From: a virus
IMG/VR virus record: IMGVR_UViG_3300027746_000002
Location: 1-38,717 of that record
Length of the DNA stretch: 38,717 nt
Strand: one strand, 5' to 3'
Part shown: one piece after another, positions 17,002 through 23,882 of the stretch
How the letters are laid out: each line of letters starts with the position of its first letter
Numbering within the stretch: position 1 is the first letter of the stretch
The notes under the pieces: generated by a model
What the model was told of the DNA's origin: nothing
What the model saw: only the letters and a program-made list of their open reading frames with translations
The model's database searches: none
Made by a program: the position numbers and the translations under genes

Positions 17002-17351
17002 CCACAAATGAATTTGCCCAGAGCTTACGAGTTAGACACGAGCGCGAAGCCGCCGACAGGCTGGAGGAGTTGCAGTTTCTTGTAAAGCGCAAAGAAATTC
17101 ATTCTAAAGATTGGGAGGATCAGGCTAGGCAGGCCAGAAAAGAACGCGACGAAGCCCGCGCTGAGGTGGAGCAGCTAAAGGCTGAACTACAGTGTAAGCA
17201 AACCCGTCCAGAACCCTCACGGCTGGAAATTGCTGCTTGGCTCAAAGCGGGGTGGTTCGCAAATCGCGATGCTGATTTCAACGCAGCAGATCATGGGTGG
17301 TGGATCGAACAGGCAGACAAACTCATTGCAGCAGCAAGGGAGGTAAAGTAA
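16998..17351 (+). CDS. Coiled-coil phage protein
   Basis: The 117-residue product is mostly a Glu/Arg/Lys/Ala coiled coil (residues about 10-75) followed by a C-terminal block SRLEIAAWLKAGWFANRDAD and ending WWIEQADKLIAAAREVK. The last block, a small helical unit with A-W/M-A and AD-LI-AA, is common at the end of short phage proteins of unknown role. It has a reasonable ribosome site (GGAGG eight bases before ATG). Confidence 0.6.
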   Translation: MTTNEFAQSLRVRHEREAADRLEELQFLVKRKEIHSKDWEDQARQARKERDEARAEVEQLKAELQCKQTRPEPSRLEIAAWLKAGWFANRDADFNAADHGWWIEQADKLIAAAREVK

Positions 17352-17357
17352 GTGAAC

Positions 17358-17501
17358 ATGAAAACTCTTAATGACGCTTGCATGGTTATTTTGTTGGCAG
17401 GATCAGCAATTATGGTTGTTGCTACGACAACATTTTCAGTGATATTTGTAATAGATTATTATTTCATAACAAAAAAGAATCATTGGTTTAAGAAAAAATA
17501 A
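17358..17501 (+). CDS. Small single-pass membrane protein
   Basis: A 47-codon frame fills the gap between two genes. After a short polar N-terminus there is a long hydrophobic segment (about residues 8-33, with MVILLAGSAIMVV and FSVIFVI) and then a basic tail (TKKNHWFKKK), a positive-inside arrangement. An in-frame GTG at 17352 directly after the previous stop would add two residues. Its neighbours are tightly packed and in the same direction, so it is probably real; role unknown. Confidence 0.55.
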   Translation: MKTLNDACMVILLAGSAIMVVATTTFSVIFVIDYYFITKKNHWFKKK

Positions 17502-17503
17502 AT

Positions 17504-18268
17504 ATGAAGCCGTACATGACACAAGACCTGCCAATGCAGGAATACCGAGCAGCCCAAGGACTTAGCAAGCATCAGTTCGACAATTTTCTTGTAGCTCCTG
17601 CTTTTTACAAGTTTAAGCAGACCAAAGAATGGAAGCCGTCCCGTGAGATGATCCTTGGAACCTGCATCCATTCCCTCGCCATTGAGGATAGGATTGATTA
17701 TGCGGTTGGGCCAAGCGTAGACAAGCGCACCAAAGCAGGGAAAGAAGAGTGGCAAATTTTCTGCGAAGAGAACATGGGTAAAGAGATTGTCACCGCCGAG
17801 GAAGAGGCAAGGATCACAAACAGTAGCTACAAAGCCAGACAGCTTTTGGGTAGTTGCAAGATTCAGCACATTGAAAGCTCTATGTACTGGGAACGGGGTG
17901 GCGTTCTCTGCAAGGGACGACCTGATATTATCGGCGAGTTCAACGGCAGACCTGCAATCGTTGACCTTAAGACAACGTCTGATTTCAACAAGTTTGATCA
18001 GAAGTTCTGGTCATTCAACTATGACCTGCAAGCGGCATGGTATCAACGTGGGTTGATGGAGATCATAGGCGCACAGTGCGACTTTTGGTTTCTGGTTGTT
18101 GATACTGAGGAACCGCATTTTGCCCAGTGGGTTCTTTTATCCAGCGAGGCTATCGAAAAAGCGAATGCCAGAATTGATGATGGCTTGGAGCAGTATCTTG
18201 ACTGTGTAGAAAACAATCATTGGCCTGAACCTCCACTCACCAGAGTCTTGATGAGCAAATACGCATGA
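17504..18268 (+). CDS. RecE-like PD-(D/E)XK exonuclease
   Basis: The 254-residue protein matches the exonuclease VIII/DUF3799-type core: GTCIHSLAIE (His about 56), KGRPDII (Asp about 141), and AIVDLKTTSDF (Asp154-x-Lys156), followed by a helix with YDLQAAWYQRG, the conserved Gln/Tyr motif of this nuclease superfamily. The family degrades double-stranded DNA 5' to 3' to give single strands for annealing. No RecT-like annealase was found; the OB-fold protein at 13229 could serve. The gene lies in the gap of the split helicase and ends with an ATGA overlap. Confidence 0.8.
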   Translation: MKPYMTQDLPMQEYRAAQGLSKHQFDNFLVAPAFYKFKQTKEWKPSREMILGTCIHSLAIEDRIDYAVGPSVDKRTKAGKEEWQIFCEENMGKEIVTAEEEARITNSSYKARQLLGSCKIQHIESSMYWERGGVLCKGRPDIIGEFNGRPAIVDLKTTSDFNKFDQKFWSFNYDLQAAWYQRGLMEIIGAQCDFWFLVVDTEEPHFAQWVLLSSEAIEKANARIDDGLEQYLDCVENNHWPEPPLTRVLMSKYA

Positions 18269-18600
18269 AGGTATTACTCAGAAAAACAGAGGTGATTGAT
18301 GATTCACTTCAGTTGCCTCGTCCAAAGGTAACTCAGGAGGTTCTCTACATTGGGAGTGAACAGGAGTGCAGGGAGGTGCTTGATAGCATTGCTCTACTCC
18401 CGCACAATCAGAGTTCAGAACAAATCGAAGTCACTCTGTACATAACCAAGTGGCAGGGACAGCAAACACATAACAGTCAAACATTTACAAAAAACAATGG
18501 AAAAAGGAATATTGATAGTGTCGTTGGAAATGCCAGCAAGCCAGATCATCGACAGGCTCGTCGCAAAGATAGGAAACGTCCCGCTAAGAAGTCTGTCTGA
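18265..18600 (+). CDS. Hypothetical protein running into the dnaB C-part
   Basis: The 111-residue product has an N-terminal alpha/beta part (residues 1-65: LLRKTEVIDD, VLYIGSEQECREVLDSIALL, IEVTLYITKW). From about residue 78 the DNA also encodes the start of the helicase C-part in another frame; the protein over this stretch is a disordered-looking basic tail (RRKDRKRPAKK). This suggests that an original stop was lost and the frame runs on into the helicase by chance. Family unknown. Confidence 0.5.
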   Translation: MKVLLRKTEVIDDSLQLPRPKVTQEVLYIGSEQECREVLDSIALLPHNQSSEQIEVTLYITKWQGQQTHNSQTFTKNNGKRNIDSVVGNASKPDHRQARRKDRKRPAKKSV

Positions 18601-19096
18601 AGGAGTTAAGACAGAAGCGGAGATGCGCGGAGTGCAGAAGGCACTCACTAAACTAAGTCAAAGCAAACTTGTAGTGCGTGATGATCTGTATGACATTTCA
18701 AGCATCTGTGCTACAGCCAGAGCAATGGCAAAGAGTCAGACGGGATTGTCCCTTTTGTTCGTGGATTACCTGCAATTGGTGAGGTGCGATCTTGGGCGCA
18801 ATTCAACTCGTGAACAAGAGGTAGCTGAGGTGAGCCGCACGCTTCGTTTACTGAGCCTTGAGCTAAACTGTCTGGTGATTTCGATCACTCAGCTAAATGA
18901 ACAGGGCAAGTCTCGTGAGAGTCGGTCAATTCAACAGGACGCAACGGCCATCATCACGATCAAGATGGAAGAGGGGAAAGAGAACTCCGAGAACAGAACT
19001 ATTGTGATACCTTACCAGCGAAATGGCCCTTGTGGAGTCCATACAACGCTAAGATTTAACGGACGCACGGCATCATTTTTAAACCACCATGAGTGA
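18497..19096 (+). CDS. dnaB (C-terminal fragment): Replicative helicase DnaB, C-terminal part (Walker B, H3, H4)
   Basis: The 199-residue product starts exactly where the 15693 fragment ends in the DnaB fold: GILIVSLEMPASQI (motif H1a), Walker B LLFVDYLQL (residues 86-94), the H3 helix-strand SRTLRLLSLELNCLVISITQLN (about 113-134), and H4 RSIQQDATAI (about 143-152), then the QRNGP-G block near the end. All motor motifs expected after Walker A are present and intact, so selection seems to maintain it. The ATG lies within the previous gene. In-frame codons just upstream (HLQKT) also look helicase-like, but a TAA upstream stops any link. It must pair with the N-part to work. Confidence 0.88.
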   Translation: MEKGILIVSLEMPASQIIDRLVAKIGNVPLRSLSEGVKTEAEMRGVQKALTKLSQSKLVVRDDLYDISSICATARAMAKSQTGLSLLFVDYLQLVRCDLGRNSTREQEVAEVSRTLRLLSLELNCLVISITQLNEQGKSRESRSIQQDATAIITIKMEEGKENSENRTIVIPYQRNGPCGVHTTLRFNGRTASFLNHHE

Positions 19097-19649
19097 AAAA
19101 CCCAAAAAACAAAAGCGGTACAAATCACCTGAGACAAAAGCAAGGCAACTTGCCGGCTTGTCTGGGGTCAGGATCGAGGATCACGTTGAAGGATGTGGGC
19201 ACATTGAAAAGATCAATGGCAAAGGTGATTGGGCTTCAGTGTCAGAAGAGCAACGAAAACAAATTTTAGATTTGTACTGTGCAGGGAACACGATCACGGC
19301 GATTGCCGAGAAACTCAACCTCAGTAAGACAGTGGTTGGTGATGTTAAACTTCGTGCGCTTGATACGGACACTCAGTTTGCGAATGCCATGTTCAAGGTA
19401 AACATTCGCAGGAAGCTTCAGAATGTCGCTGACTTATCTGCCGACAAAGTGGTGGAGTTAATTCCAGAGATGAACGCACGGGATGCAACGCTTGCTCTAT
19501 CCAAGAGCATCGAAGCGTTGAGCCAAATGGAAGCGGTAAAAATGCCAGAGGTACAGGTGAACCATTTGCACCTTCACGCTTCAGACATTCAAAGGCAATT
19601 CCTAGAATACATGGGAGAATCGGAAGAACAAAAAACAATAGACATATGA
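19089..19649 (+). CDS. HTH DNA-binding protein, candidate small terminase
   Basis: The 186-residue product has a basic N-terminus (KPKKQKRYKSPETKARQL), an HTH of the resolvase/TerS style (QILDLYCAGNTITAIAEKLN then LSKTVVGDVKL, about residues 58-90), and a helical second half (NIRRKLQNVADLSADKVVELI) that could oligomerise. This HTH-plus-helical-core layout resembles phage small terminases, and none was found next to terL. Its location in the replication block would also suit a regulator. The HTH is well supported; the terminase role is not. Confidence 0.55.
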   Translation: MSEKPKKQKRYKSPETKARQLAGLSGVRIEDHVEGCGHIEKINGKGDWASVSEEQRKQILDLYCAGNTITAIAEKLNLSKTVVGDVKLRALDTDTQFANAMFKVNIRRKLQNVADLSADKVVELIPEMNARDATLALSKSIEALSQMEAVKMPEVQVNHLHLHASDIQRQFLEYMGESEEQKTIDI

Positions 19650-19975
19650 CACAAGACGAATTCACATTCAATTCACGCAAAAAAAAGCTGACAATCATTG
19701 AACACTTTCAACTGTTCCATGAAAAGAACCCCCACGTTTACGAAGCTTTATTAGACATGGCTCGCAAAGCATCAAAACACGGAACAAAACAGTGTTCAAT
19801 TAAGATGCTGTTTGAGGTGCTGAGATGGCGGACAAATGTTGAGACAAATCGAGTGGATGAGTTCAAGATAAGCAACTCGCTTACAGCACCTTACGCGAGA
19901 CATATTATGGCAGAGAACCCAGAGCTTGCAGGAATCTTCAACCTTAAGACAAGCGAAACCGACGACCACTTTTAA
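19646..19975 (+). CDS. Conserved phage protein of unknown function
   Basis: The 109-residue product carries FHEKNPHVYEALLDMARKA, KMLFEVLRWRTNVET and SLTAPYARHIMAENPELAGI. This set of phrases (NPHVY, FE-LRW, APYAR, P-LAGIF) characterises a small helical family common in phage early or replication regions whose role I do not know. It overlaps the previous gene by ATGA and is followed closely by a small gene. Confidence 0.65.
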   Translation: MTQDEFTFNSRKKKLTIIEHFQLFHEKNPHVYEALLDMARKASKHGTKQCSIKMLFEVLRWRTNVETNRVDEFKISNSLTAPYARHIMAENPELAGIFNLKTSETDDHF

Positions 19976-19977
19976 AC

Positions 19978-20187
19978 ATGAAAGTCATCTACAAAAAACA
20001 CGGGTATGATGCGCGGGTTGATCGGATTGGTTGCGTGATTGTCTCGCGAGACAAGAGAGGCGCAGTCAATGCAACGCTGGTTGGTGAGAAGCATCCGTCC
20101 CAAGATTGGAGAGAAGTAAAGCTGTTTGGTTGTCCAGACAATATCAGACAGGAAATAATCGAAGCTCACGACGATTATTTAAGTTGA
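19978..20187 (+). CDS. Small hypothetical protein
   Basis: The 69-residue product is basic at the front (KKHGYDARVDRIG) with predicted beta-strands (CVIVSRDKRGAVNATLVG) and a C-terminal helix. It begins two bases after the preceding stop and is the last gene before the strong terminator. No family recognised. Confidence 0.5.
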   Translation: MKVIYKKHGYDARVDRIGCVIVSRDKRGAVNATLVGEKHPSQDWREVKLFGCPDNIRQEIIEAHDDYLS

Positions 20188-20200
20188 GATATTAGGACAC

Positions 20201-20236
20201 AAAAAAGCCCACCCTGACAAAACGGGGTGGGCTTTC
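20201..20236. terminator. Strong bidirectional rho-independent terminator
   Basis: A perfect 11-bp stem, AAAGCCCACCC (20204-20214) with GGGTGGGCTTT (20225-20235), encloses a 10-base loop. A-runs on the left and T on the right give a U-rich tail in both directions. It stands exactly where rightward replication genes meet the leftward operon. Confidence 0.93.
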
Positions 20237-20251
20237 TGTTGTCTGGTTGTC

Positions 20252-20548
20252 TTACTTTTTAAACAGGAGAGCATTAAGGAATGCTTGTGATGCGGCAATT
20301 GCTGTGGCAATCGTAGCACGTCCCTTAAAGATGGGTTCACTCACTTCAAACCCATCGCCTTTGCTTTCGCCAAATCGGTAAACCGAGTATCCTTTTTTGG
20401 GGCTGAAGTCATAGTGAAAGTTCCCCTTGTTTGGAGTTGCTTTACCCTCAGAGGTTGTCCAAGGGAGTTCAGGTGATCCAGTTGTCTTGTTAATTTCAGA
20501 CAATATTTTGTCGAGTTTGTTTTTGGTATTGTTGTCGAATTTATTCAT
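20252..20548 (-). CDS. Small hypothetical protein, last gene of leftward operon
   Basis: The 98-residue product has a Lys/Asn/Asp-rich N-terminal helix, a central Gly/aromatic beta-like stretch (NFHYDFSPKKGYSVYRFGES) and an Ala-rich C-terminal helix (ATAIAASQAFLNALLF). No motif of known function. It is preceded by two mutually exclusive RNA hairpins (20564-20612) and followed by the shared terminator. The start has no Shine-Dalgarno sequence (ACCAAACCG-ATG). Confidence 0.6.
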   Translation of the reverse strand: MNKFDNNTKNKLDKILSEINKTTGSPELPWTTSEGKATPNKGNFHYDFSPKKGYSVYRFGESKGDGFEVSEPIFKGRATIATAIAASQAFLNALLFKK

Positions 20549-20563
20549 CGGTTTGGTTTGGTT

Positions 20564-20612
20564 GGATGCGGTTTATTCCGCTTGCATCCCCCTGCGTTAA
20601 GACAAGGGGATG
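20564..20612 (-). promoter_or_regulatory. Competing hairpins upstream of the 20548 gene
   Basis: On the minus strand CATCCCC (20612-20606) can pair with GGGGATG (20591-20585), or the GGATGC part of that segment (20589-20584) can pair with GCATCC (20569-20564), with a GCGG/CCGC core. Both cannot form at once. The layout resembles an attenuator or translational switch just before a start codon. Confidence 0.45.
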
Positions 20613-20629
20613 ACAGCGAGGCAAGCCGT

Positions 20630-20977
20630 TTAATACTCCTCAGGAAGAAGGATTGTGGTAAGCTTCCTGTCCCGTTCGGTGATTACATAAAGCTTCTTTC
20701 TTTCCGTTGACTCGTACACCGAAAAGATTCTTTCTTCACCGATTAACGCAAGGTTGTTACTTTCCTTGTCCTCTTCATCCAAATCACCCCAGTCGCCTAG
20801 GGTGTGGCGAGTGATGCACAGGATCACGAAACCCTCTGTAAAGTTTTCGGTGATGCCCCGCGTAACGCATACATCACCCAATTCAAACTTCCCCTGCCCA
20901 CTTAAGATTGCCGCCAACGTCCGAACGTCTTTTTCATTCTTGGGTTCATTTAGTTCGATTGCGATTGTGATTTTCAT
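20630..20977 (-). CDS. Plasmid-related/phage family protein with GDWGDLDEED signature
   Basis: The 115-residue product contains RHTLGDWGDLDEEDKESNNLAL, EERIFSVYES and VITERDRKLTTILLPEEY. These blocks define a small family found on plasmids and phages, often labelled plasmid-related protein; it is predicted to be alpha/beta, with no known biochemical role. The start follows two AAGACAAA-like elements rather than a Shine-Dalgarno sequence. The final LPEEY is close to the stop, as in full-length members, so the gene is intact. Confidence 0.75.
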   Translation of the reverse strand: MKITIAIELNEPKNEKDVRTLAAILSGQGKFELGDVCVTRGITENFTEGFVILCITRHTLGDWGDLDEEDKESNNLALIGEERIFSVYESTERKKLYVITERDRKLTTILLPEEY

Positions 20978-20996
20978 TTTGTCTTATTTGTCTGAT

Positions 20997-21170
20997 TTAT
21001 TTTCGGTTAATGTAGATATCCATTGCTGTCGCCCATACCATTAAGGCTAGTATAGCACAACCAAGAATACTCATGCATTCTATAAAGGAAAGGTGAGCGA
21101 AACGCAACAACATTCCATCTAGCATGAACAAAGCCATGCAACATACTGCGATTATGATTAGTGTTTTCAT
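20997..21170 (-). CDS. Small two-pass membrane protein
   Basis: A 57-codon frame fills the gap between two leftward genes. It has two hydrophobic segments: residues about 3-22 (LIIIAVCCMALFMLDGML) and about 34-52 (SILGCAILALMVWATAM), separated by a short polar loop. The ATG follows AATAAGACA. No family is recognised; size and topology would suit a holin-like or host-envelope protein. Confidence 0.55.
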   Translation of the reverse strand: MKTLIIIAVCCMALFMLDGMLLRFAHLSFIECMSILGCAILALMVWATAMDIYINRK

Positions 21171-21187
21171 TGTCTTATTGTCTTAGG

Positions 21188-21355
21188 TTACCAATTCCCA
21201 ACGTGTTTTTCCATATGGCGTATTATGCGAAAGCGTTCATTGTTTTTCATAGTAGCAAGCTCTCTTGAAGAGACTACGCGATTCGTTCGCCACTGTTGGC
21301 AGATAATCGAAAACCAAGTGATGTTTCCATTTTTATGCAACGTTATTTTATTCAT
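21188..21355 (-). CDS. Small basic protein
   Basis: This 55-codon frame encodes a basic, soluble peptide with MNKITLHKNGNITWFS at the start (beta-like) and a helical Arg-rich end (NNERFRIIRHMEKHVG). It continues the close packing of the operon, with an AT-rich leader (AATAAAAAC-ATG). Similar small ORFs in phages are of unknown role. Confidence 0.5.
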   Translation of the reverse strand: MNKITLHKNGNITWFSIICQQWRTNRVVSSRELATMKNNERFRIIRHMEKHVGNW

Positions 21356-21374
21356 GTTTTTATTTAGTGTAAAC

Positions 21375-21421
21375 GGAGCGTGATTGCTCCCTACTGCTTC
21401 CCCTTTATAGGAGAAGCAGTA
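21375..21421 (-). promoter_or_regulatory. Two intergenic hairpins
   Basis: TACTGCTTC (21392-21400) pairs perfectly with GAAGCAGTA (21413-21421), and GGAGC (21375-21379) with GCTCC (21386-21390). They lie between genes 21432 and 21355 of the leftward operon with no T-run, so processing or stabilisation of the mRNA is more likely than termination. Confidence 0.5.
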
Positions 21422-21431
21422 TGGGAAGAAT

Positions 21432-21719
21432 CTATCGCTTACAGATTGCCAAGGCTAAGGCATCAAAGCAGGTGAAGGGGAACAATAACGCAACGTCATT
21501 CCCCTTAGCTAGGCACGTCCTTGCTAGTGGTATTGCGCCTGCTTTACTCAGATAATTAAAAGCCATCTCTTCGCACGAGTCGAATTCATGGTCGTAGGGA
21601 ATGAATCTGCTTTTCCCTTTGAGAGGAAACGTCAGCTTTACCCGTGATGCCTTGCCCGTTCTGTACGAAACGATTATACTGACTAGGTTCTGCGGTGCTT
21701 GTGGTGCTTGTGGTATCAT
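21432..21719 (-). CDS. Small hypothetical protein
   Basis: The 95-residue product starts MIPQAPQAPQ, from an imperfect 9-bp repeat, then has a beta-rich body (NLVSIIVSYRTGKASRVKLTF, SRFIPYDHEFDSCEEMAFNYL) and a hydrophobic C-terminus. The RTG-AS-V-L-FPL and YDHE-DS-EEMA phrases look conserved, but I cannot name the family. It is in line with the AAA+/partner genes upstream. Confidence 0.55.
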   Translation of the reverse strand: MIPQAPQAPQNLVSIIVSYRTGKASRVKLTFPLKGKSRFIPYDHEFDSCEEMAFNYLSKAGAIPLARTCLAKGNDVALLFPFTCFDALALAICKR

Positions 21720-21771
21720 ACTTTTGTTTGTCTTAGGTTTTGTTGTGCTGTCTTGTCTGATCAGCCCGCTA

Positions 21772-21795
21772 GCCTCTCCCCTTTCGGAGAAAGGC
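21772..21795 (-). promoter_or_regulatory. Hairpin downstream of the DUF7192-like gene
   Basis: GCC-TCTCC (21772-21779) pairs with GGAGA-AA-GGC (21786-21795), an 8-bp stem with a two-base bulge. It lacks a following T-run on either strand. It may slow 3' decay of the AAA+/partner message. Confidence 0.4.
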
Positions 21796-21811
21796 CAGAC
21801 AGCCAGTCAGT

Positions 21812-22588
21812 CTACTCGTTAAGCTTAGCAAGCTGCTTCTGAATCCATTTAACAGGCTGAGTGATTAGCTCATCCGTGTAGTGTGCTTCTCCTAAGACAA
21901 TATCTGAGGGGCTAGCGTTGACTAGTTTGCGAGCGTCTTGCTGAGAAGACCATCCCCCACAGAAGCCTGTCTTAGCGTAGCCAAAACTCATCGCTAAGGT
22001 TCGATCAAACGAGCACGCGCTTAAACAGTGTGCGATGCGTGCCATATCTACAGGAGCAGTGGGCATACGCACCATAAGACAGGTTGAACCATCATGCTTG
22101 GCATTCCCATCAAGCTTCGTATACGTCCAAAGCTCTATTGGCCTGCCTTGCTTCACAAGTTGCATCACTAAGGCCAATGCGACTATGCCACGCTTGAGAA
22201 GAATGTCCGCTGAGATTCCTGCACTAGACGTAGTACAGACAAAGACCCTGACAGGAGCCTTTTCGTTAGGTCGTACTATCCTCGCTCTCATACATTCAGG
22301 GTCACCAGACAGAAAGGCGGGAATGTCTGGGTATGAGCCTGCCACTTGATACGTCCAGTCGGGGAACTCGTTGTCTAGCTCAGCTTCTACTTGCGAAAGC
22401 AAAGCCTCAGCTTTTGGGATTAGGCTGAGATTGCCATACTTCGTACGCTCAAGCGTCTGAGCGTATGACTCCCCCACCCAACCCGCATCATGTCGCTTGG
22501 AAGGAGCAGAGACTGCTAAAACGTCAGCAAGGAAAGCGTCTGGGGAGTCCCAGACGTACCGAAAAGAATCACGCTTATAGTGTTCCAT
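21812..22588 (-). CDS. AAA+ partner protein, DUF7192-like
   Basis: The 258-residue product has DAGWVGESYAQTLERTKYGN near residue 35, then a central RVFVCTTSSAGISADILLKRG and LVMQLVKQGRPIELWTYTKL, and ends with GEAHYTDELITQPVKWIQKQL. The W-G-S/T-xx-A-xxxxG start and the SS-GIS...L.RG...AL...L...G core match a phage family I recall as DUF7192, usually beside a MoxR/CbbQ-like ATPase. The fold appears von Willebrand-like, but the DxSxS metal site is not intact. The natural inference is a partner of the upstream ATPase. The label DUF7192 is from memory. Confidence 0.62.
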   Translation of the reverse strand: MEHYKRDSFRYVWDSPDAFLADVLAVSAPSKRHDAGWVGESYAQTLERTKYGNLSLIPKAEALLSQVEAELDNEFPDWTYQVAGSYPDIPAFLSGDPECMRARIVRPNEKAPVRVFVCTTSSAGISADILLKRGIVALALVMQLVKQGRPIELWTYTKLDGNAKHDGSTCLMVRMPTAPVDMARIAHCLSACSFDRTLAMSFGYAKTGFCGGWSSQQDARKLVNASPSDIVLGEAHYTDELITQPVKWIQKQLAKLNE

Positions 22589-22617
22589 GATCTTTGTCTT
22601 AATGTCTGAATGTCTGA

Positions 22618-23808
22618 CTACTTGCTGACCCTATCCCAGACAGCTTGGTCTAAGCCTTTCCTGAGCCTGCTTTCAATCGCCTCTTCCCAAGTGAGGCCAG
22701 CATGAAGCAAGGCACATCCCCCGATTGAAGCGCGAGGCGACACTACGTGCTTCACGCTACCTTCTGAGGCGATGCGTGAACGCACCTTCTGCACTAGGTC
22801 CACCCATTGGTTGCCGAGCGTCTTATCCTCGATTCTACCTAGTGCTAAGGTGCGTTCCAGCAATTCATCTACGTCCCAACGTATCATGCAAAACCTATCG
22901 ACAAAGGCGGCGTCTGGCTTGTATCGCCCATTATACTCAGCGGTTGCGCCTTGCCCAATCGTGTTTGCGCCAGCGATACAAACGAAGTTTGGATGCTTAC
23001 GCACCGCCCCGTCTGGAAAGTCCACGATTCCATTGGCAAGCGCAGCATTGAAGGCTAGCAAAGCCTGAGGCAAAGAGGCGTCAACTTCGTCAAATAGATA
23101 TACTCCCCCTTCCGTCCATGCCTTGCGAAAAGGGCGTGAAACGATTCTCCCCTGAGCGTCGATGAATCCGAGTAGCTTGTGCTCAGAGTCTAGAGCACCA
23201 TTGAAGTGAAACTCAAGACCTAGGACAGTAGCAACCTGCTCCGCTGCAGTCGTCTTCCCAGTCCCTGCAGGGCCAACAAGCCAAACGTTGTCACCTGAGC
23301 TCACAGCTTTCAAAAGCTTCGCGAACGTCTTATGCGCCAATGCTTGTTTGTGCTCCCCTGAGTGCCGATCCTTGTACTCAACTCTGACAGGCTGAGCCTG
23401 CGAGTGCAGCTTGATTAGTTCGATCACTTTAGCCTCATCAAGCTCAGCTTTTCCCCCTTTGGCTTTGTTTAAGATGCTTAGAATCGTCATAGCATCATCT
23501 ACATCTACGCCTTCATTATTGTTGCTACGTTTAGCCTTAGGCTTTTCTTCAGCCTCTGCGCGCGCCTCTTGAGCTTGTACCGCTTGGGAGTTTGGCAGCT
23601 TCCCTGCAAGTATGTCTGAGAGAAGAGCATCCGATAGGTCTAGCCATATGGCATTCAGCTCAGACATTTGAAGAGAGTCTACTGTCACGCTTGCAACTCC
23701 CTTGAGCTTAAGCCATTGGCGACCAGCTTTGCGAGCGTCTAAGCCTCTAAGAGGCTCAAGACGAGTATAGGTGATATCGTTCTGCACGTGTACGTTGTTT
23801 GTGTTCAT
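22618..23808 (-). CDS. MoxR/CbbQ-like AAA+ ATPase
   Basis: The 396-residue protein has an N-terminal region of unknown fold (1-130) with a Lys/Glu/Ala-rich linker, then a AAA_5-type motor: Walker A GPAGTGKT (179-186), Walker B VYLFDE (236-241), sensor 1 in VCIAGANTIGQGATAEYNGR (Asn about 282), and an Arg-finger region AAFVDRF. MoxR/CbbQ ATPases remodel protein complexes together with a von Willebrand-type partner; the next gene is such a candidate. It is the first gene after a sigma70-type promoter. The ATPase is certain, its target unknown. Confidence 0.88.
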   Translation of the reverse strand: MNTNNVHVQNDITYTRLEPLRGLDARKAGRQWLKLKGVASVTVDSLQMSELNAIWLDLSDALLSDILAGKLPNSQAVQAQEARAEAEEKPKAKRSNNNEGVDVDDAMTILSILNKAKGGKAELDEAKVIELIKLHSQAQPVRVEYKDRHSGEHKQALAHKTFAKLLKAVSSGDNVWLVGPAGTGKTTAAEQVATVLGLEFHFNGALDSEHKLLGFIDAQGRIVSRPFRKAWTEGGVYLFDEVDASLPQALLAFNAALANGIVDFPDGAVRKHPNFVCIAGANTIGQGATAEYNGRYKPDAAFVDRFCMIRWDVDELLERTLALGRIEDKTLGNQWVDLVQKVRSRIASEGSVKHVVSPRASIGGCALLHAGLTWEEAIESRLRKGLDQAVWDRVSK

Positions 23809-23852
23809 GGCTTTATTGTTTGTTTTAGGATTTAATATGACACTGAGCCTTC

Positions 23853-23882
23853 AATATAGGGTAGCACACTAGCAATCGTCAA
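23853..23882 (-). promoter_or_regulatory. Sigma70-type promoter of the leftward operon
   Basis: On the minus strand TTGACG (23882-23877) and TATATT (23858-23853) are separated by 18 bases, each one mismatch from consensus. The start codon of the AAA+ gene is 45 bases downstream. This is the best promoter match in the window. Confidence 0.72.

Noticed and set aside
16343-18496. Split intein or group I/II intron explaining the broken dnaB
   Set aside because: No intein blocks are fused to either half, and I see no catalytic intron core or homing endonuclease; the gap holds ordinary phage genes with ATGA overlaps. A cryptic RNA element cannot be fully excluded by eye.
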